From Halieaceae bacterium UBA4452 (GTDB lineage Bacteria; Pseudomonadota; Gammaproteobacteria; Pseudomonadales; Halieaceae), in the NCBI GenBank assembly GCA_002389505.1, contig DGPA01000046.1:16419-75778 (forward strand): 59,360 nucleotides of DNA. Direction: 5' to 3'. Numbering within the stretch: position 1 is the first letter of the stretch; the number at the start of each line of letters is the position of its first letter. This document shows, one piece after another, positions 50,861 through 59,360 of the stretch. A program made the translations under genes and the position numbers. Below the pieces are notes generated by a model, which made no database searches, was not told where the DNA came from, and worked only from the letters and a program-made list of their open reading frames with translations.

Positions 50861-52857
50861 AGAGGCGCACCTTTCACTAATCCTCGGTGTAAAAAGCGTG
50901 CTGGTGCAATGGCTTGCTGAAGGTAGCGGGGCAGGGGTGGGGCCTCTCCCAGTAGTTCAGCGACGATAGTTTCGGCGGCGAGTGGGGCGGCTGTAAGTCC
51001 CCGAGAGCCAAGCCCACCCATCGCCCAGAGACCAGGTACTACTGGGCAAGGCTCATCAATCACCGTGGACTTACGTTTGCTGAGATGGGCGTAGCGGTGA
51101 TTGAACGCGATACGATCTGGAATAGGTCCAGCAATAGGTAAATAATCGGTCGTTGTGCAGCGCAGTGCAACGTGACCAGCCTGGGCAGCTTTCATACTTT
51201 GCCACTTCATTCCTGGTAACCATTTGGACAGTGTCTTTATATTTTGCTCATGGTCCTCAAGGCGCTCATCAAGTGCTGAATCATTGGGGCCATAGGTTGC
51301 GCCAATGCAATGGATGCCGAGCCGAGCCGGTGGGAAATATCCCTCATGGCAAAAAGCGCAGCGTATTTGATTGGAGTAGTCATCGGCGGCGATGTGAGTG
51401 ACTTGACCGCGGATACCCTGCAAGGGCAACCAATGCGTTAACGGTGATTGCCTGATCTGTTCTGCGGTCGCTAGAATTAACGTCGATGCATCGGTCGACC
51501 ACCCGGAGGCGCTCAGCAACTGCCAGCGATTACCCTGTCGATGATAATCAATCATTCCGCAATTCTCGGTCACTTGGATGAGCGGGTGATTGAGCCTTTC
51601 GCGGCAAACAGCCGGTGGATGTAGCCATAAGGCGTCCGGGAAATAGATGGCGGGGTGTTCAACGGTCAGGCCTAGCTGTTGGGACGCCGCCTCAGCCGTA
51701 AGAAATTGCACCAGATCGCTGTCATCACCCCAGTCAGTGCGTAGTTGCTCGATAGCGGTGTCACTACTAGCCTGCAAATAGCCGCAAAGTGCTCCGTCTT
51801 CCTCCGGAATGAGCTTGCGAGCCCGCAATAATTGCGCGTAGAGGCGCGTACTGTAGTCATAAGCGGCGATTGAAAAATCCCCTAACGGGGCGAACTGGTG
51901 CGATAGCCGCGTATAGGTAAGGCCTTGGAGGTTACTGGAGCCGCCCGTTGCAATGGCAGCGCTATCTATAACTCGTACTTCAATTCCCCGCTCGGCAAGA
52001 CTGCGCGCGATAAAGCTCCCCGCCAAGCCTGCACCCAATACAACGACATTGCCGGGGTGTTGTGGCACTGGATTTAGGTCCCACGGCGTCTGTTTATTTT
52101 GGGCACCTGTGTGCTTGGCCAGTAATGTGCCAATTAAACATTCCCTTTTTGGACCAAAGCCAGAACGCTTAACGACACTAAACCCCACGCCTTCAAGTGC
52201 GCGGCGTACATCACTCGCCGCGGTGAATGTCGCGAAGCTGGAATGCTCTCGACTCAATTGACCGATGGCTGAGTATACGGGCTCTGTCCACATGCCATCC
52301 GATCGTGCGGGGGCAAAGCCATCGAGATACCAGCAGTCCACCAGCGTTCTACGACGAGAAGCTAAATCTGTGAGCGCTTCAGAAGCCGTTTCCCACCAAA
52401 GATCAAGGGTAATTCCCCAGTGAGGCCAACGTATTCTATGACAACCATAGGTGGGTGACGGCCAGTCGCTGAGCAGCATCGATGCGAGGTCGCGAAGTTC
52501 GGGAAAATGCTCGAGGACCTGTTCAAGTACCGATCGACGCAGTGGATACCCCTCAATGCCGATATAGGTCAGCTCGGTGTCTGGTCGTCGATAGAGCAAC
52601 CAGTCGTGGAGGGTTAGGAGAAAGTTGAGGCCGGTACCAAAGCCTAGCTCCGCAATCGTTAGGGTATCGCCAGAGGCCATAGATCGTAGTCGCTGACTGA
52701 GCTGGACGCCGTCGAGGAAGACGTAGCGCCCCTCAGCCATGCCGTCGACCGATGAAAAATAGTAATCATCAAAGGTATCTGAATACGGCACACCGTCTCG
52801 CCAGCTCAAGGCAGGTGCAGGTGTCAGCTGCCAGGGTTTATTGTGCCGTTTGATCAC
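50857..52857 (-). CDS. mnmC: Bifunctional tRNA mnm5s2U34 biosynthesis protein MnmC
   Basis: Two-domain enzyme that finishes the wobble uridine: the C-terminal FAD oxidase removes the carboxymethyl group and the N-terminal methyltransferase adds the methyl. It has 666 residues. Methyltransferase region about 1-240 has AELGFGTGLNFLLTLHDWL and DGFAPARSDGMWTEPVYSA. The FAD domain starts near 270 with VVLGAGLAGSFIARSLAERG, the dinucleotide-binding fold. Both domains are intact. It is co-transcribed with the glutaminyl cyclase gene. Confidence 0.95.
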   Translation of the reverse strand: MIKRHNKPWQLTPAPALSWRDGVPYSDTFDDYYFSSVDGMAEGRYVFLDGVQLSQRLRSMASGDTLTIAELGFGTGLNFLLTLHDWLLYRRPDTELTYIGIEGYPLRRSVLEQVLEHFPELRDLASMLLSDWPSPTYGCHRIRWPHWGITLDLWWETASEALTDLASRRRTLVDCWYLDGFAPARSDGMWTEPVYSAIGQLSREHSSFATFTAASDVRRALEGVGFSVVKRSGFGPKRECLIGTLLAKHTGAQNKQTPWDLNPVPQHPGNVVVLGAGLAGSFIARSLAERGIEVRVIDSAAIATGGSSNLQGLTYTRLSHQFAPLGDFSIAAYDYSTRLYAQLLRARKLIPEEDGALCGYLQASSDTAIEQLRTDWGDDSDLVQFLTAEAASQQLGLTVEHPAIYFPDALWLHPPAVCRERLNHPLIQVTENCGMIDYHRQGNRWQLLSASGWSTDASTLILATAEQIRQSPLTHWLPLQGIRGQVTHIAADDYSNQIRCAFCHEGYFPPARLGIHCIGATYGPNDSALDERLEDHEQNIKTLSKWLPGMKWQSMKAAQAGHVALRCTTTDYLPIAGPIPDRIAFNHRYAHLSKRKSTVIDEPCPVVPGLWAMGGLGSRGLTAAPLAAETIVAELLGEAPPLPRYLQQAIAPARFLHRGLVKGAPL

Positions 52858-52972
52858 AGCGAATCCATAGGTGAGCGAGTCAAAAGTAAACGGATGATAG
52901 CAGAGCTATTAACAAACACTGGAGTATCAAAAGCCAAGCCGGTTACACTAGAACTTTTTAACCGGAGCCAAC

Positions 52973-53476
52973 ATGCAAAGTAAAAGAGACATCACCCCGG
53001 TGCAATTTGCTACCGTCGCGGCTAATTTACTCCACCAAGGTGTGCTAGAAGCGGGTCGAACGACTGCAAAGCGAATGTTTCGTGAGCTAGAGGCGGGTAG
53101 AACAGTGACGATTACCCAGCTGCGCATGGAGGATGAGGGATTGACTCGTATCGATTTATCCCTCAATAAAACGGCATTTCAAGGGGCCATGAATTATTCA
53201 GCATTTAGGGATGGTGTTTTGGCTCTGGTGGCTAGATTGTCCGAAACCCTGCGTGACAAAAAAGCGATTGGTGTGTTGACACCCATTGTCGATGGTCAAG
53301 CTACGGCTGATGATGACAGTATGAAGATGTTCGATGTGGCGGGTCTGACCGTCCATGATGAAACCCCTAATGTCTTACTGCTGGGCGTTGTAGCCAGTAG
53401 CGAACAGCCCCTTGTCACTCTCCATTTGGTCTACGTGGACCCCGCCCAATTCAAAGCCGATCAATCCACTAGCTGA
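52973..53476 (+). CDS. Uncharacterised protein, 167 residues
   Basis: I do not recognise a family. ATG 52973 follows CCGGAG at suitable distance. The product is soluble, without signal peptide or membrane helix. It has a helical first third (ITPVQFATVAANLLHQGV) and then alternating strands (TVTITQLRMEDEG, and NVLLLGVVAS with LVTLHLVYVDP near the end). It is divergent from mnmC and overlaps the convergent MaoC gene by 16 bases. Codon use looks like the neighbours, so it is probably real. Confidence 0.75.
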   Translation: MQSKRDITPVQFATVAANLLHQGVLEAGRTTAKRMFRELEAGRTVTITQLRMEDEGLTRIDLSLNKTAFQGAMNYSAFRDGVLALVARLSETLRDKKAIGVLTPIVDGQATADDDSMKMFDVAGLTVHDETPNVLLLGVVASSEQPLVTLHLVYVDPAQFKADQSTS

Positions 53477-53946
53477 ATACCCGGTGGGGGCACAATAGTG
53501 ACGGTTTCTTTGCTGCTTGGCGCCATCACTGATGCCTCGCCAATAGCCACTTTCTTTCCGCTTTGATTACTGACGATGCAGTTAATGGTTAGCCACGGTT
53601 TTGATTCATGTTTACTGATTATCTCCAAATCGACCGTCAGGGTATCGCCTAATAGCACGGGCGCTCGGAAGCTTATTTGCTGGCCGAGGTAAATAGTCCC
53701 CGGTCCGGGTAACTCCATAGCGATGGCGGCAGAAATGAAGGCGCCCGTTAACATGCCATGGGCGATGCACTCACCAAATTGGGTCTGGGCCGCATAGCTA
53801 GGATCCAAGTGAACGGGGTTGTGGTCACCCGAGACCGCCGCAAATAACTGAACTTCGCGTTCAGTCACCAGTCGAATATAGCTCGCTTTGTCGCCGAGGT
53901 TTATTTCATTAAATGTTTTATTGGTGATCTGAAGCGGATTATCCAC
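53461..53946 (-). CDS. MaoC-family enoyl-CoA hydratase
   Basis: Hot-dog-fold dehydratase, probably an (R)-specific enoyl-CoA hydratase (PhaJ-like), converting enoyl-CoA to 3-hydroxyacyl-CoA. It has 161 residues. The hydratase signature is FAAVSGDHNPVHLDPSYA, with the catalytic Asp and His, followed by AHGML. ATG 53946 follows GAGTGAC. It is divergent from fadD, as MaoC genes are near the fadD pair in Pseudomonas, which supports a fatty-acid role. Confidence 0.9.
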   Translation of the reverse strand: MDNPLQITNKTFNEINLGDKASYIRLVTEREVQLFAAVSGDHNPVHLDPSYAAQTQFGECIAHGMLTGAFISAAIAMELPGPGTIYLGQQISFRAPVLLGDTLTVDLEIISKHESKPWLTINCIVSNQSGKKVAIGEASVMAPSSKETVTIVPPPGIQLVD

Positions 53947-54058
53947 GTGGTTGTCACTCCTTTTGCCTAAGTTTTCGGGATTAACTGCGGCAATTCTACG
54001 TCAATGCTTGACCCGATCGCCTGTGAGTCCACATGATAGCGGCAAAATAGCAAACTAC

Positions 54059-54096
54059 ATAGGTAGACAGCTCTTATATAGGTAGACAACTCTTAT
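54059..54096 (+). repeat. 19-bp tandem duplication ending in fadD start codon
   Basis: ATAGGTAGACAGCTCTTAT (54059-54077) is followed with no gap by ATAGGTAGACAACTCTTAT (54078-54096), a 19-base direct repeat with one mismatch. The last two bases of the second copy are the first two of the fadD ATG, so the whole translation start region is duplicated. Confidence 0.85.
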
Positions 54097-55771
54097 GGAT
54101 CAGGCCGAAGTAAACCAAACGATTGAAGCAGCGTTAGACAGGCTTGGCATCGTTACGCGTATCGATATAGACCGCTATCAAAATATTATTGAGCTGTTTG
54201 AGGATGCCTTTGAGCGTCACAGTGATGAGGTGGCTTGCTCGAGTGTGGGACATGCACTGACCTATGGCGAACTTGATTTGTTATCAAGTCATGTTGCCGG
54301 GTGGCTGCAGTCCGATTCGGGATTGACCGTTGGTGATCGAGTGGCTATTCAAATGCCCAATCTCATTCAATACTTGGTGGCGGTGTTGGGTGTGCTGCGC
54401 GCTGGTTTGGTGGTTGTGAATACCAATCCGCTGTACACGGCGCGTGAACTAGCACATCAGTTTAACGACGCCGGTGTGAAGCTGCTGATGGTGCAAGCAA
54501 ATGTTGCACAGACCGCTGCGACGGTGTTGCCACGCACGGGCGTAAAGCAGGTCGTGGTAACGGAACTTGCGGATCTTCACCCCCAACCAAAACGCTTTTT
54601 GATTAATTTTGTTGTTAAGCATGTCAAGAAATTAGTGCCGCCGTTTACATTTGAGCGGACGATTTCGTTGCGAGATGTTCTTAGCCTAGGTGCCAAACGG
54701 GCGCGGCAAGCGGTGAATCCTCAGCCCCATGAGTTGGCAATGTTGCAATACACGGGCGGTACAACGGGTGTGGCAAAAGGCGCCATGCTCTCTCACCGTA
54801 ATTTAGTCGCCAACGTTCTTCAGTGTGATGCGCTCTTCACTTCTCACCAGCTAGCGGGTAAGGGCGATACGTTTATGCAGCCCCTGCCGGTGTATCACAT
54901 TTATGCGTTCACCGCTTCTATGTACGCACTCTTTGTGGGTGCGCACACCGTATTTATCCCCAACCCTCGTGATCTAGCGTCGGTGGTGGGTGCGTTCAAG
55001 CGCTATCGACCGCAGTTATTTTGTGGGTTGAATACGCTGTTTGTTGCTCTCTGTAACGATAAAGGGTTTACGTCATTAGACTTCAGTCATTTAAAAGTCA
55101 CTTTGTCGGGCGGTATGGCGCTCACCGAAGCCGCTGCCGGCGAGTGGCAGGCCCTTACCGGCTGTCTCGTTTCTGAAGGCTACGGTCTGACCGAGACGTC
55201 CCCGGTGGCGACCAGTAATCCTGGGAACGCTCAGCAAATTGGCACCATTGGTGTTCCGGTGCCACAAACTCAGGTGCGGGTAATTGACGATAATGGCAAG
55301 CTGCTCGGTTTTGAAGAGGCTGGTGAGCTGTGTATTTTCGGACCTCAAGTCATGCAAGGCTATTGGCAGCGGCCCGACGCTACGGCAGAGGTCATTGATG
55401 CTAACGGCTGGTTTGCTACCGGCGATATAGCGATAATCCAACCCGATGGTTATTTGCGAATTGTGGATCGCAAAAAAGATATGATAGTGGTGTCCGGTTT
55501 CAATGTTTACCCCAATGAGCTAGAGGACGTGCTAGCTGGACATCCCGACGTACTGGAGTGCGCTGCGGTAGGGTACGCCGATAGTGCTTCAGGGGAAGCG
55601 GTGAAGATGTTTGTTGTGAGTAGAAATCCCGCACTCGGTGAACAAGAGGTGAAAGATTTTTGTCGCCAACATTTGACAGCCTATAAAATCCCCAAGCGGG
55701 TAGAATTCCGTGATGAACTTCCCAAGACCAATGTCGGAAAAATACTCCGTCGTGAATTACGAGATAATTAA
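54095..55771 (+). CDS. fadD: Long-chain fatty acid-CoA ligase
   Basis: Activates fatty acids with ATP and CoA for beta-oxidation; peripheral inner-membrane enzyme. It has 558 residues. AMP-binding motifs are LQYTGGTTGVAKGAMLSH near 225, GYGLTETSPV near 365, GWFATGDIA near 445, and KKDMIVVSGFNVYPNELED near 463, in which the last part is the fatty-acyl signature. The start is ATG 54095 with no strong Shine-Dalgarno apart from the GG of the tandem repeat. hrpA follows after 47 bases. Confidence 0.94.
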   Translation: MDQAEVNQTIEAALDRLGIVTRIDIDRYQNIIELFEDAFERHSDEVACSSVGHALTYGELDLLSSHVAGWLQSDSGLTVGDRVAIQMPNLIQYLVAVLGVLRAGLVVVNTNPLYTARELAHQFNDAGVKLLMVQANVAQTAATVLPRTGVKQVVVTELADLHPQPKRFLINFVVKHVKKLVPPFTFERTISLRDVLSLGAKRARQAVNPQPHELAMLQYTGGTTGVAKGAMLSHRNLVANVLQCDALFTSHQLAGKGDTFMQPLPVYHIYAFTASMYALFVGAHTVFIPNPRDLASVVGAFKRYRPQLFCGLNTLFVALCNDKGFTSLDFSHLKVTLSGGMALTEAAAGEWQALTGCLVSEGYGLTETSPVATSNPGNAQQIGTIGVPVPQTQVRVIDDNGKLLGFEEAGELCIFGPQVMQGYWQRPDATAEVIDANGWFATGDIAIIQPDGYLRIVDRKKDMIVVSGFNVYPNELEDVLAGHPDVLECAAVGYADSASGEAVKMFVVSRNPALGEQEVKDFCRQHLTAYKIPKRVEFRDELPKTNVGKILRRELRDN

Positions 55772-55818
55772 CCTTATTATCAGCCTGTAGCTGGTACTGC
55801 GTAGATCGTCGATATCTA

Positions 55819-58800
55819 ATGACCGAAATACAGCGTTCGCGTGAGCCACGTGCCACGCCCAACACTATTCATTACCCAGAGCAACTCCCCGTGTCGGAGC
55901 GACGTGCTGATATCAGGCGCGCGCTTGAGCGGCATCAAGTGTTGGTAGTGGCGGGGGAAACCGGATCCGGAAAGACCACCCAGTTACCCAAGATTTGTCT
56001 AGAGATGGGGCGAGGTGTTTTAGGTCGGATCGGTCACACTCAGCCCCGACGTCTTGCTGCGCGAACGGTCGCTCAGCGTATTGCCATGGAGCTCAATAGT
56101 GAGCTTGGACAGCTCGTGGGTTACCAGGTGCGCTTCACCGATCAAGTCTCAGATGTATCGGCAATAAAGCTGATGACCGACGGTATTTTGCTAAGTGAGC
56201 TACAGCGAGATAAAGATCTCTCCCAATACGACACGTTAATTATTGATGAAGCTCACGAGCGCAGTCTGAATATTGATTTTATTTTAGGTTATTTAAAACA
56301 GTTGCTGCCACGCAGGCCCGATTTAAAGCTCATCATTACATCGGCGACGATCGACGTTGAGCGCTTCTCAACACATTTTGACGACGCACCCGTGATTGAA
56401 GTGTCCGGCAGAACCTTTCCTGTTGACGTCCACTATTTTGGCGATATTGACGATCGAGATCAGGGGGTAACTGAACAGATCGCACTGCTGATTGACGATA
56501 TAGAAGCGCTCCGCTTTGGGCCACGGGGCGATGTACTGGTGTTTCTCTCGGGTGAGCGGGAAATTAGAGAGGTCTCCAAGCGTCTTAAGGGCAATGTCGA
56601 TCGTCAAGTGTTACCGCTCTATGCGCGCTTATCTGCGGCTGAGCAAAATAAAGTATTCAATCCAAGCGGTCGTGGCATGCGCATTGTCCTAGCGACTAAT
56701 GTTGCCGAAACGTCATTGACTGTACCGGGTATTCGTTATGTCATTGATCCGGGTGAAGCCCGTATCAGTCGCTACAGTTACCGAACTCGATTGCAACGCC
56801 TGCCGATTGAGGCCATTTCCCAGGCGAGTGCTAACCAACGAAAGGGCCGATGTGGTCGAACCGCCGACGGTGTTTGCCTTCGGTTATACAGTGAGGACGA
56901 TTTCAACGCTCGCGCCGAGTTTACTGATCCTGAAATTTTACGTACTAACTTAGCCGCGGTCATCCTTAAGATGCTTCAACTGGGTCTTGGCAAGCCCGGG
57001 GCCTTTCCGTTTGTCGATCCGCCGGAACCGAAAATGATTCGTGACGGTTTTAAGCTATTAGAGGAGTTAGGCGCAGTATCGAATCGGGGTAAATTGACGG
57101 CTGTCGGTTACAAAATGTCTCGCTTGCCGGTGGACCCAAAGCTAGCACGCATGTTACTGGCTGCCTTTGATAAGCAGTGCTTAGCCGAGCTATTGATCAT
57201 AGTTAGCGCCATGGCCGTTCAGGATCCCAGGGAGCGACCTGCGGATAAACAGAGTCAAGCAGATCAGTCCCATGCAAGGTTCAACCACCCACGCTCAGAT
57301 TTTTTGGCCTGGGTGAATCTCTGGATCTACTACGAAGAGCAGCGCCAGGCTTTAAGCCAAAATCAGTTGCGTAAACTCTGCAAAAAAGAGTTTCTGTCTT
57401 ATTTGCGCATGCGTGAATGGCGAGATCTTCATCGTCAACTGGCCATCGCTTGCCGTCAAATCGGTTTAATTGTAGCTGACGTCTTTGCTGTAGAAGATAA
57501 TTATAAAGCCGTTCACATTGCTCTTTTATCTGGGTTGCTCGGCCAAATAGCGCAACAGGATGAGGGCCGGATATTTAATGCAGCTCGTAGTCGTAAAGTG
57601 CAGGTGTTCCCCGGCTCGAGTCAATATCGTAAACCACCGAAGTGGTTGGTTGCGGGTGAGATGGTGGAAACGTCTCAGGTGTTCGCGCGGCAGTGCGCGA
57701 CAATAGAGCCGGAGTGGTTGCTCGACATAAACCCTTATTTACTTAAGCGTCATCACTATGACCCAAGCTGGCAGATGCGCGCCAGCCGAGTTATGGCCTC
57801 TGAGCGGGTGACACTGTTTGGTCTAACGATCAGTGATGCCAAACGAGTACATTTTGGTGATATTGACAAACCTGTGGCGCGTCAGATTATGATTCGAGAT
57901 GGGCTGGTCCCGGGGCGTTTTACATCCCCTCCTTCTTTTTTAAAACATAATCTTCGCCTCATCAGAGACGTTCAGGATTTAGAGTCTCGAGTACGTCGCC
58001 GTGATTTATTAGTCGATGAGGAAGCCTTAGTCACGTTTTATGATGAACGTCTGCCAAGCGACATAGTCAGTGGTTCAAGTTTGGAGAAATCCCTAGCTAA
58101 AAACCCTGAACTTGCCCAAATCTTACAGCTCGATCGCGAACACATTTTGGTTCGGGATCCAGGCGCCGAAGTGACCGAGCAGTTTCCCTCTACCCTTAGT
58201 TGGGCGGACGTTGAATATCGACTGACTTATCAATTTGAACCAGGCCAAGCTAATGATGGGGTATCAGTGACTGTGCCGTTGCCGCTGTTAAACCGTACGC
58301 CCCGTTATCGGTTCGACTGGCTGGTGCCGGGTTTGCTCCGTGAAAAGTGTATTGCGCTGATCAAAGCGTTACCCAAAACGATCCGAAAGCAGCTCGTGCC
58401 TGTACCTGATGTTGTCGATTTGGCCTTGGCGCAGTTAGAAATTGGCGATCGAGATTTGTGTTTGGCGCTAGCAGAGACCTTGAAGCGTCAGCGAGGGGTG
58501 ACCATTGCCCCCGGCGATTGGGCTGAGAATCGACTAGAAGATTTTTACCGAATGAATATTCGTGTGGTTGATGAACGAGCCAGGTTGCTGGGACAGGGCA
58601 GAAATATGTTTGCCCTCGTTGAGCAATTTCGTGATGTCCAAACTAAACAGCCGCACGATAATCACAGCCAATTTAATCAACGGCTGGTGACCGACTGGGA
58701 CTTCGGTGACTTACCCAAGGAATGGAAAAGTCGTGCGGCGGGGATGGAGGTTCTTGCTTACCCTGCGTTGGTGGTAAGAAACGATACTATCGCTTTAGCG

Positions 58801-59360
58801 CTTGTAGATTATCCTGCAGAGGCTGAATTGGCTCATCGCAGAGGCTTTGCCACGCTGGCATTGAAAAAAAATCCTCAAACGGTCAAAACCTTAAAGAAGC
58901 AGTTGCTGGCTTCCAATCAAGCGGCCTTAGCGATTGCAGGTTGTGGTGTCGATAGGCCATCTTTGATTCGTGAAATGATTATTTCAGCGTTTATACTGAC
59001 GCTGGAAGGGCAAGCCAATCCACGGTCCGATGCTGCTTTTGACAAGTGTTTGCAACAAGCCAAAGGGAAATGGATTCCACAAGCGATGGAAATGGAGCGA
59101 GCTTTCATTGATTTTCTCACTCCAGCTGCTGCCGCGCTGAACCACCTAAAAGCCTACCCAGCGGCGCAGTTTCAAGATAGCCGTATTGATGTTCAGCGAC
59201 AAATCACCGCGCTCATGGACAGTGATCGATTTTTTCATACACCCTGGCGTTGGCTGCAGCAGTATCCACGATATGGTAAGGCGTTACTCCACAGGACTCA
59301 GCGACTGAGTGGGCAATACCCAAAAGATCAAAAGGGTATGTCCATGATGGCGCCGTTTTT
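55819..59360 (+). CDS. hrpA: ATP-dependent RNA helicase HrpA (3' end outside window)
   Basis: DEAH-box RNA helicase, implicated in fimbrial mRNA processing and rescue of stalled ribosomes in E. coli. The frame is open from ATG 55819 to the window end, giving 1180 residues of an expected ~1300. Walker A is GETGSGKT (46-53) and the DEAH box is 143-146 (IIDEAHERSLN). Further helicase motifs are ATNVAETSLTVPGIRYVIDPG and QRKGRCGRTADGVCLRLYS. A long C-terminal DUF3418 region follows (ending WRWLQQYPRYGKALLHRTQR in the window). The frame has no stop in the window. Confidence 0.95.
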   Translation, partial: MTEIQRSREPRATPNTIHYPEQLPVSERRADIRRALERHQVLVVAGETGSGKTTQLPKICLEMGRGVLGRIGHTQPRRLAARTVAQRIAMELNSELGQLVGYQVRFTDQVSDVSAIKLMTDGILLSELQRDKDLSQYDTLIIDEAHERSLNIDFILGYLKQLLPRRPDLKLIITSATIDVERFSTHFDDAPVIEVSGRTFPVDVHYFGDIDDRDQGVTEQIALLIDDIEALRFGPRGDVLVFLSGEREIREVSKRLKGNVDRQVLPLYARLSAAEQNKVFNPSGRGMRIVLATNVAETSLTVPGIRYVIDPGEARISRYSYRTRLQRLPIEAISQASANQRKGRCGRTADGVCLRLYSEDDFNARAEFTDPEILRTNLAAVILKMLQLGLGKPGAFPFVDPPEPKMIRDGFKLLEELGAVSNRGKLTAVGYKMSRLPVDPKLARMLLAAFDKQCLAELLIIVSAMAVQDPRERPADKQSQADQSHARFNHPRSDFLAWVNLWIYYEEQRQALSQNQLRKLCKKEFLSYLRMREWRDLHRQLAIACRQIGLIVADVFAVEDNYKAVHIALLSGLLGQIAQQDEGRIFNAARSRKVQVFPGSSQYRKPPKWLVAGEMVETSQVFARQCATIEPEWLLDINPYLLKRHHYDPSWQMRASRVMASERVTLFGLTISDAKRVHFGDIDKPVARQIMIRDGLVPGRFTSPPSFLKHNLRLIRDVQDLESRVRRRDLLVDEEALVTFYDERLPSDIVSGSSLEKSLAKNPELAQILQLDREHILVRDPGAEVTEQFPSTLSWADVEYRLTYQFEPGQANDGVSVTVPLPLLNRTPRYRFDWLVPGLLREKCIALIKALPKTIRKQLVPVPDVVDLALAQLEIGDRDLCLALAETLKRQRGVTIAPGDWAENRLEDFYRMNIRVVDERARLLGQGRNMFALVEQFRDVQTKQPHDNHSQFNQRLVTDWDFGDLPKEWKSRAAGMEVLAYPALVVRNDTIALALVDYPAEAELAHRRGFATLALKKNPQTVKTLKKQLLASNQAALAIAGCGVDRPSLIREMIISAFILTLEGQANPRSDAAFDKCLQQAKGKWIPQAMEMERAFIDFLTPAAAALNHLKAYPAAQFQDSRIDVQRQITALMDSDRFFHTPWRWLQQYPRYGKALLHRTQRLSGQYPKDQKGMSMMAPF

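Overview
The window reads as chromosome from a free-living, aerobic gammaproteobacterium. The evidence is the isc operon order, the rlmN-pilF-ispG-hisS-yfgM-bamB-der run, a BtuB receptor under a cobalamin riboswitch, and a Pseudomonas-length isocitrate lyase. Compact spacing, base composition that looks near 50% GC by eye (not computed), sodium-coupled transporters and a spinster-type MFS protein suggest a marine Cellvibrionales/Halieaceae-like lineage. That placement is inference. I saw no rRNA, tRNA, CRISPR array, insertion sequence or prophage.

Bases 1-7900: an MFS transporter cut by the window edge, trmL, a DUF1415 gene, a second MFS transporter on the minus strand, a second-type elongation factor G with a clear terminator, a 3-methyladenine DNA glycosylase and tadA. 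Bases 7900-33200 are a housekeeping block: mltF, purL, secD-secF, suhB, trmJ, a secreted amidohydrolase where cysE often sits, iscR-iscS-iscU-iscA-hscB-hscA-fdx, ndk, rlmN, pilF, ispG, hisS, yfgM, bamB and der. Compared with the Pseudomonas arrangement as I remember it, this is the same neighbourhood with pieces missing or moved: no yajC before secD, no cysE, no iscX, no rodZ, and purL abutting secD. A palindrome resembling a type 1 IscR site and a promoter with 17-base spacing lie just before iscR.

Bases 33200-45800 hold isocitrate lyase, an HxlR-type regulator overlapping a class II aldolase gene, and a minus-strand vitamin B12 unit (promoter, cobalamin riboswitch, btuB, cobO, and an unidentified membrane protein). 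A DUF501 gene, DAHP synthase, an SLC13-type permease with RCK_C domains, an AGCS sodium/amino-acid symporter and a TauD/TfdA-type dioxygenase follow.

Bases 45900-47034 hold the most unusual item, a three-gene cassette. It contains a small precursor with both a Sec signal peptide and a textbook double-glycine leader (E-L-x2-I-x-G-G), an 81-residue two-helix membrane protein, and an exported stand-alone C39 cysteine peptidase with no ABC transporter. This looks like a periplasmic peptide-maturation system: both precursor and protease would be secreted by Sec, and the leader clipped in the periplasm.

Bases 47000-59360: a large M16C metallopeptidase convergent with the cassette, glutaminyl cyclase and mnmC in one minus-strand unit, an unknown 167-residue protein convergent with a MaoC hydratase, fadD with a 19-base tandem duplication ending in its start codon, and hrpA running off the right edge.
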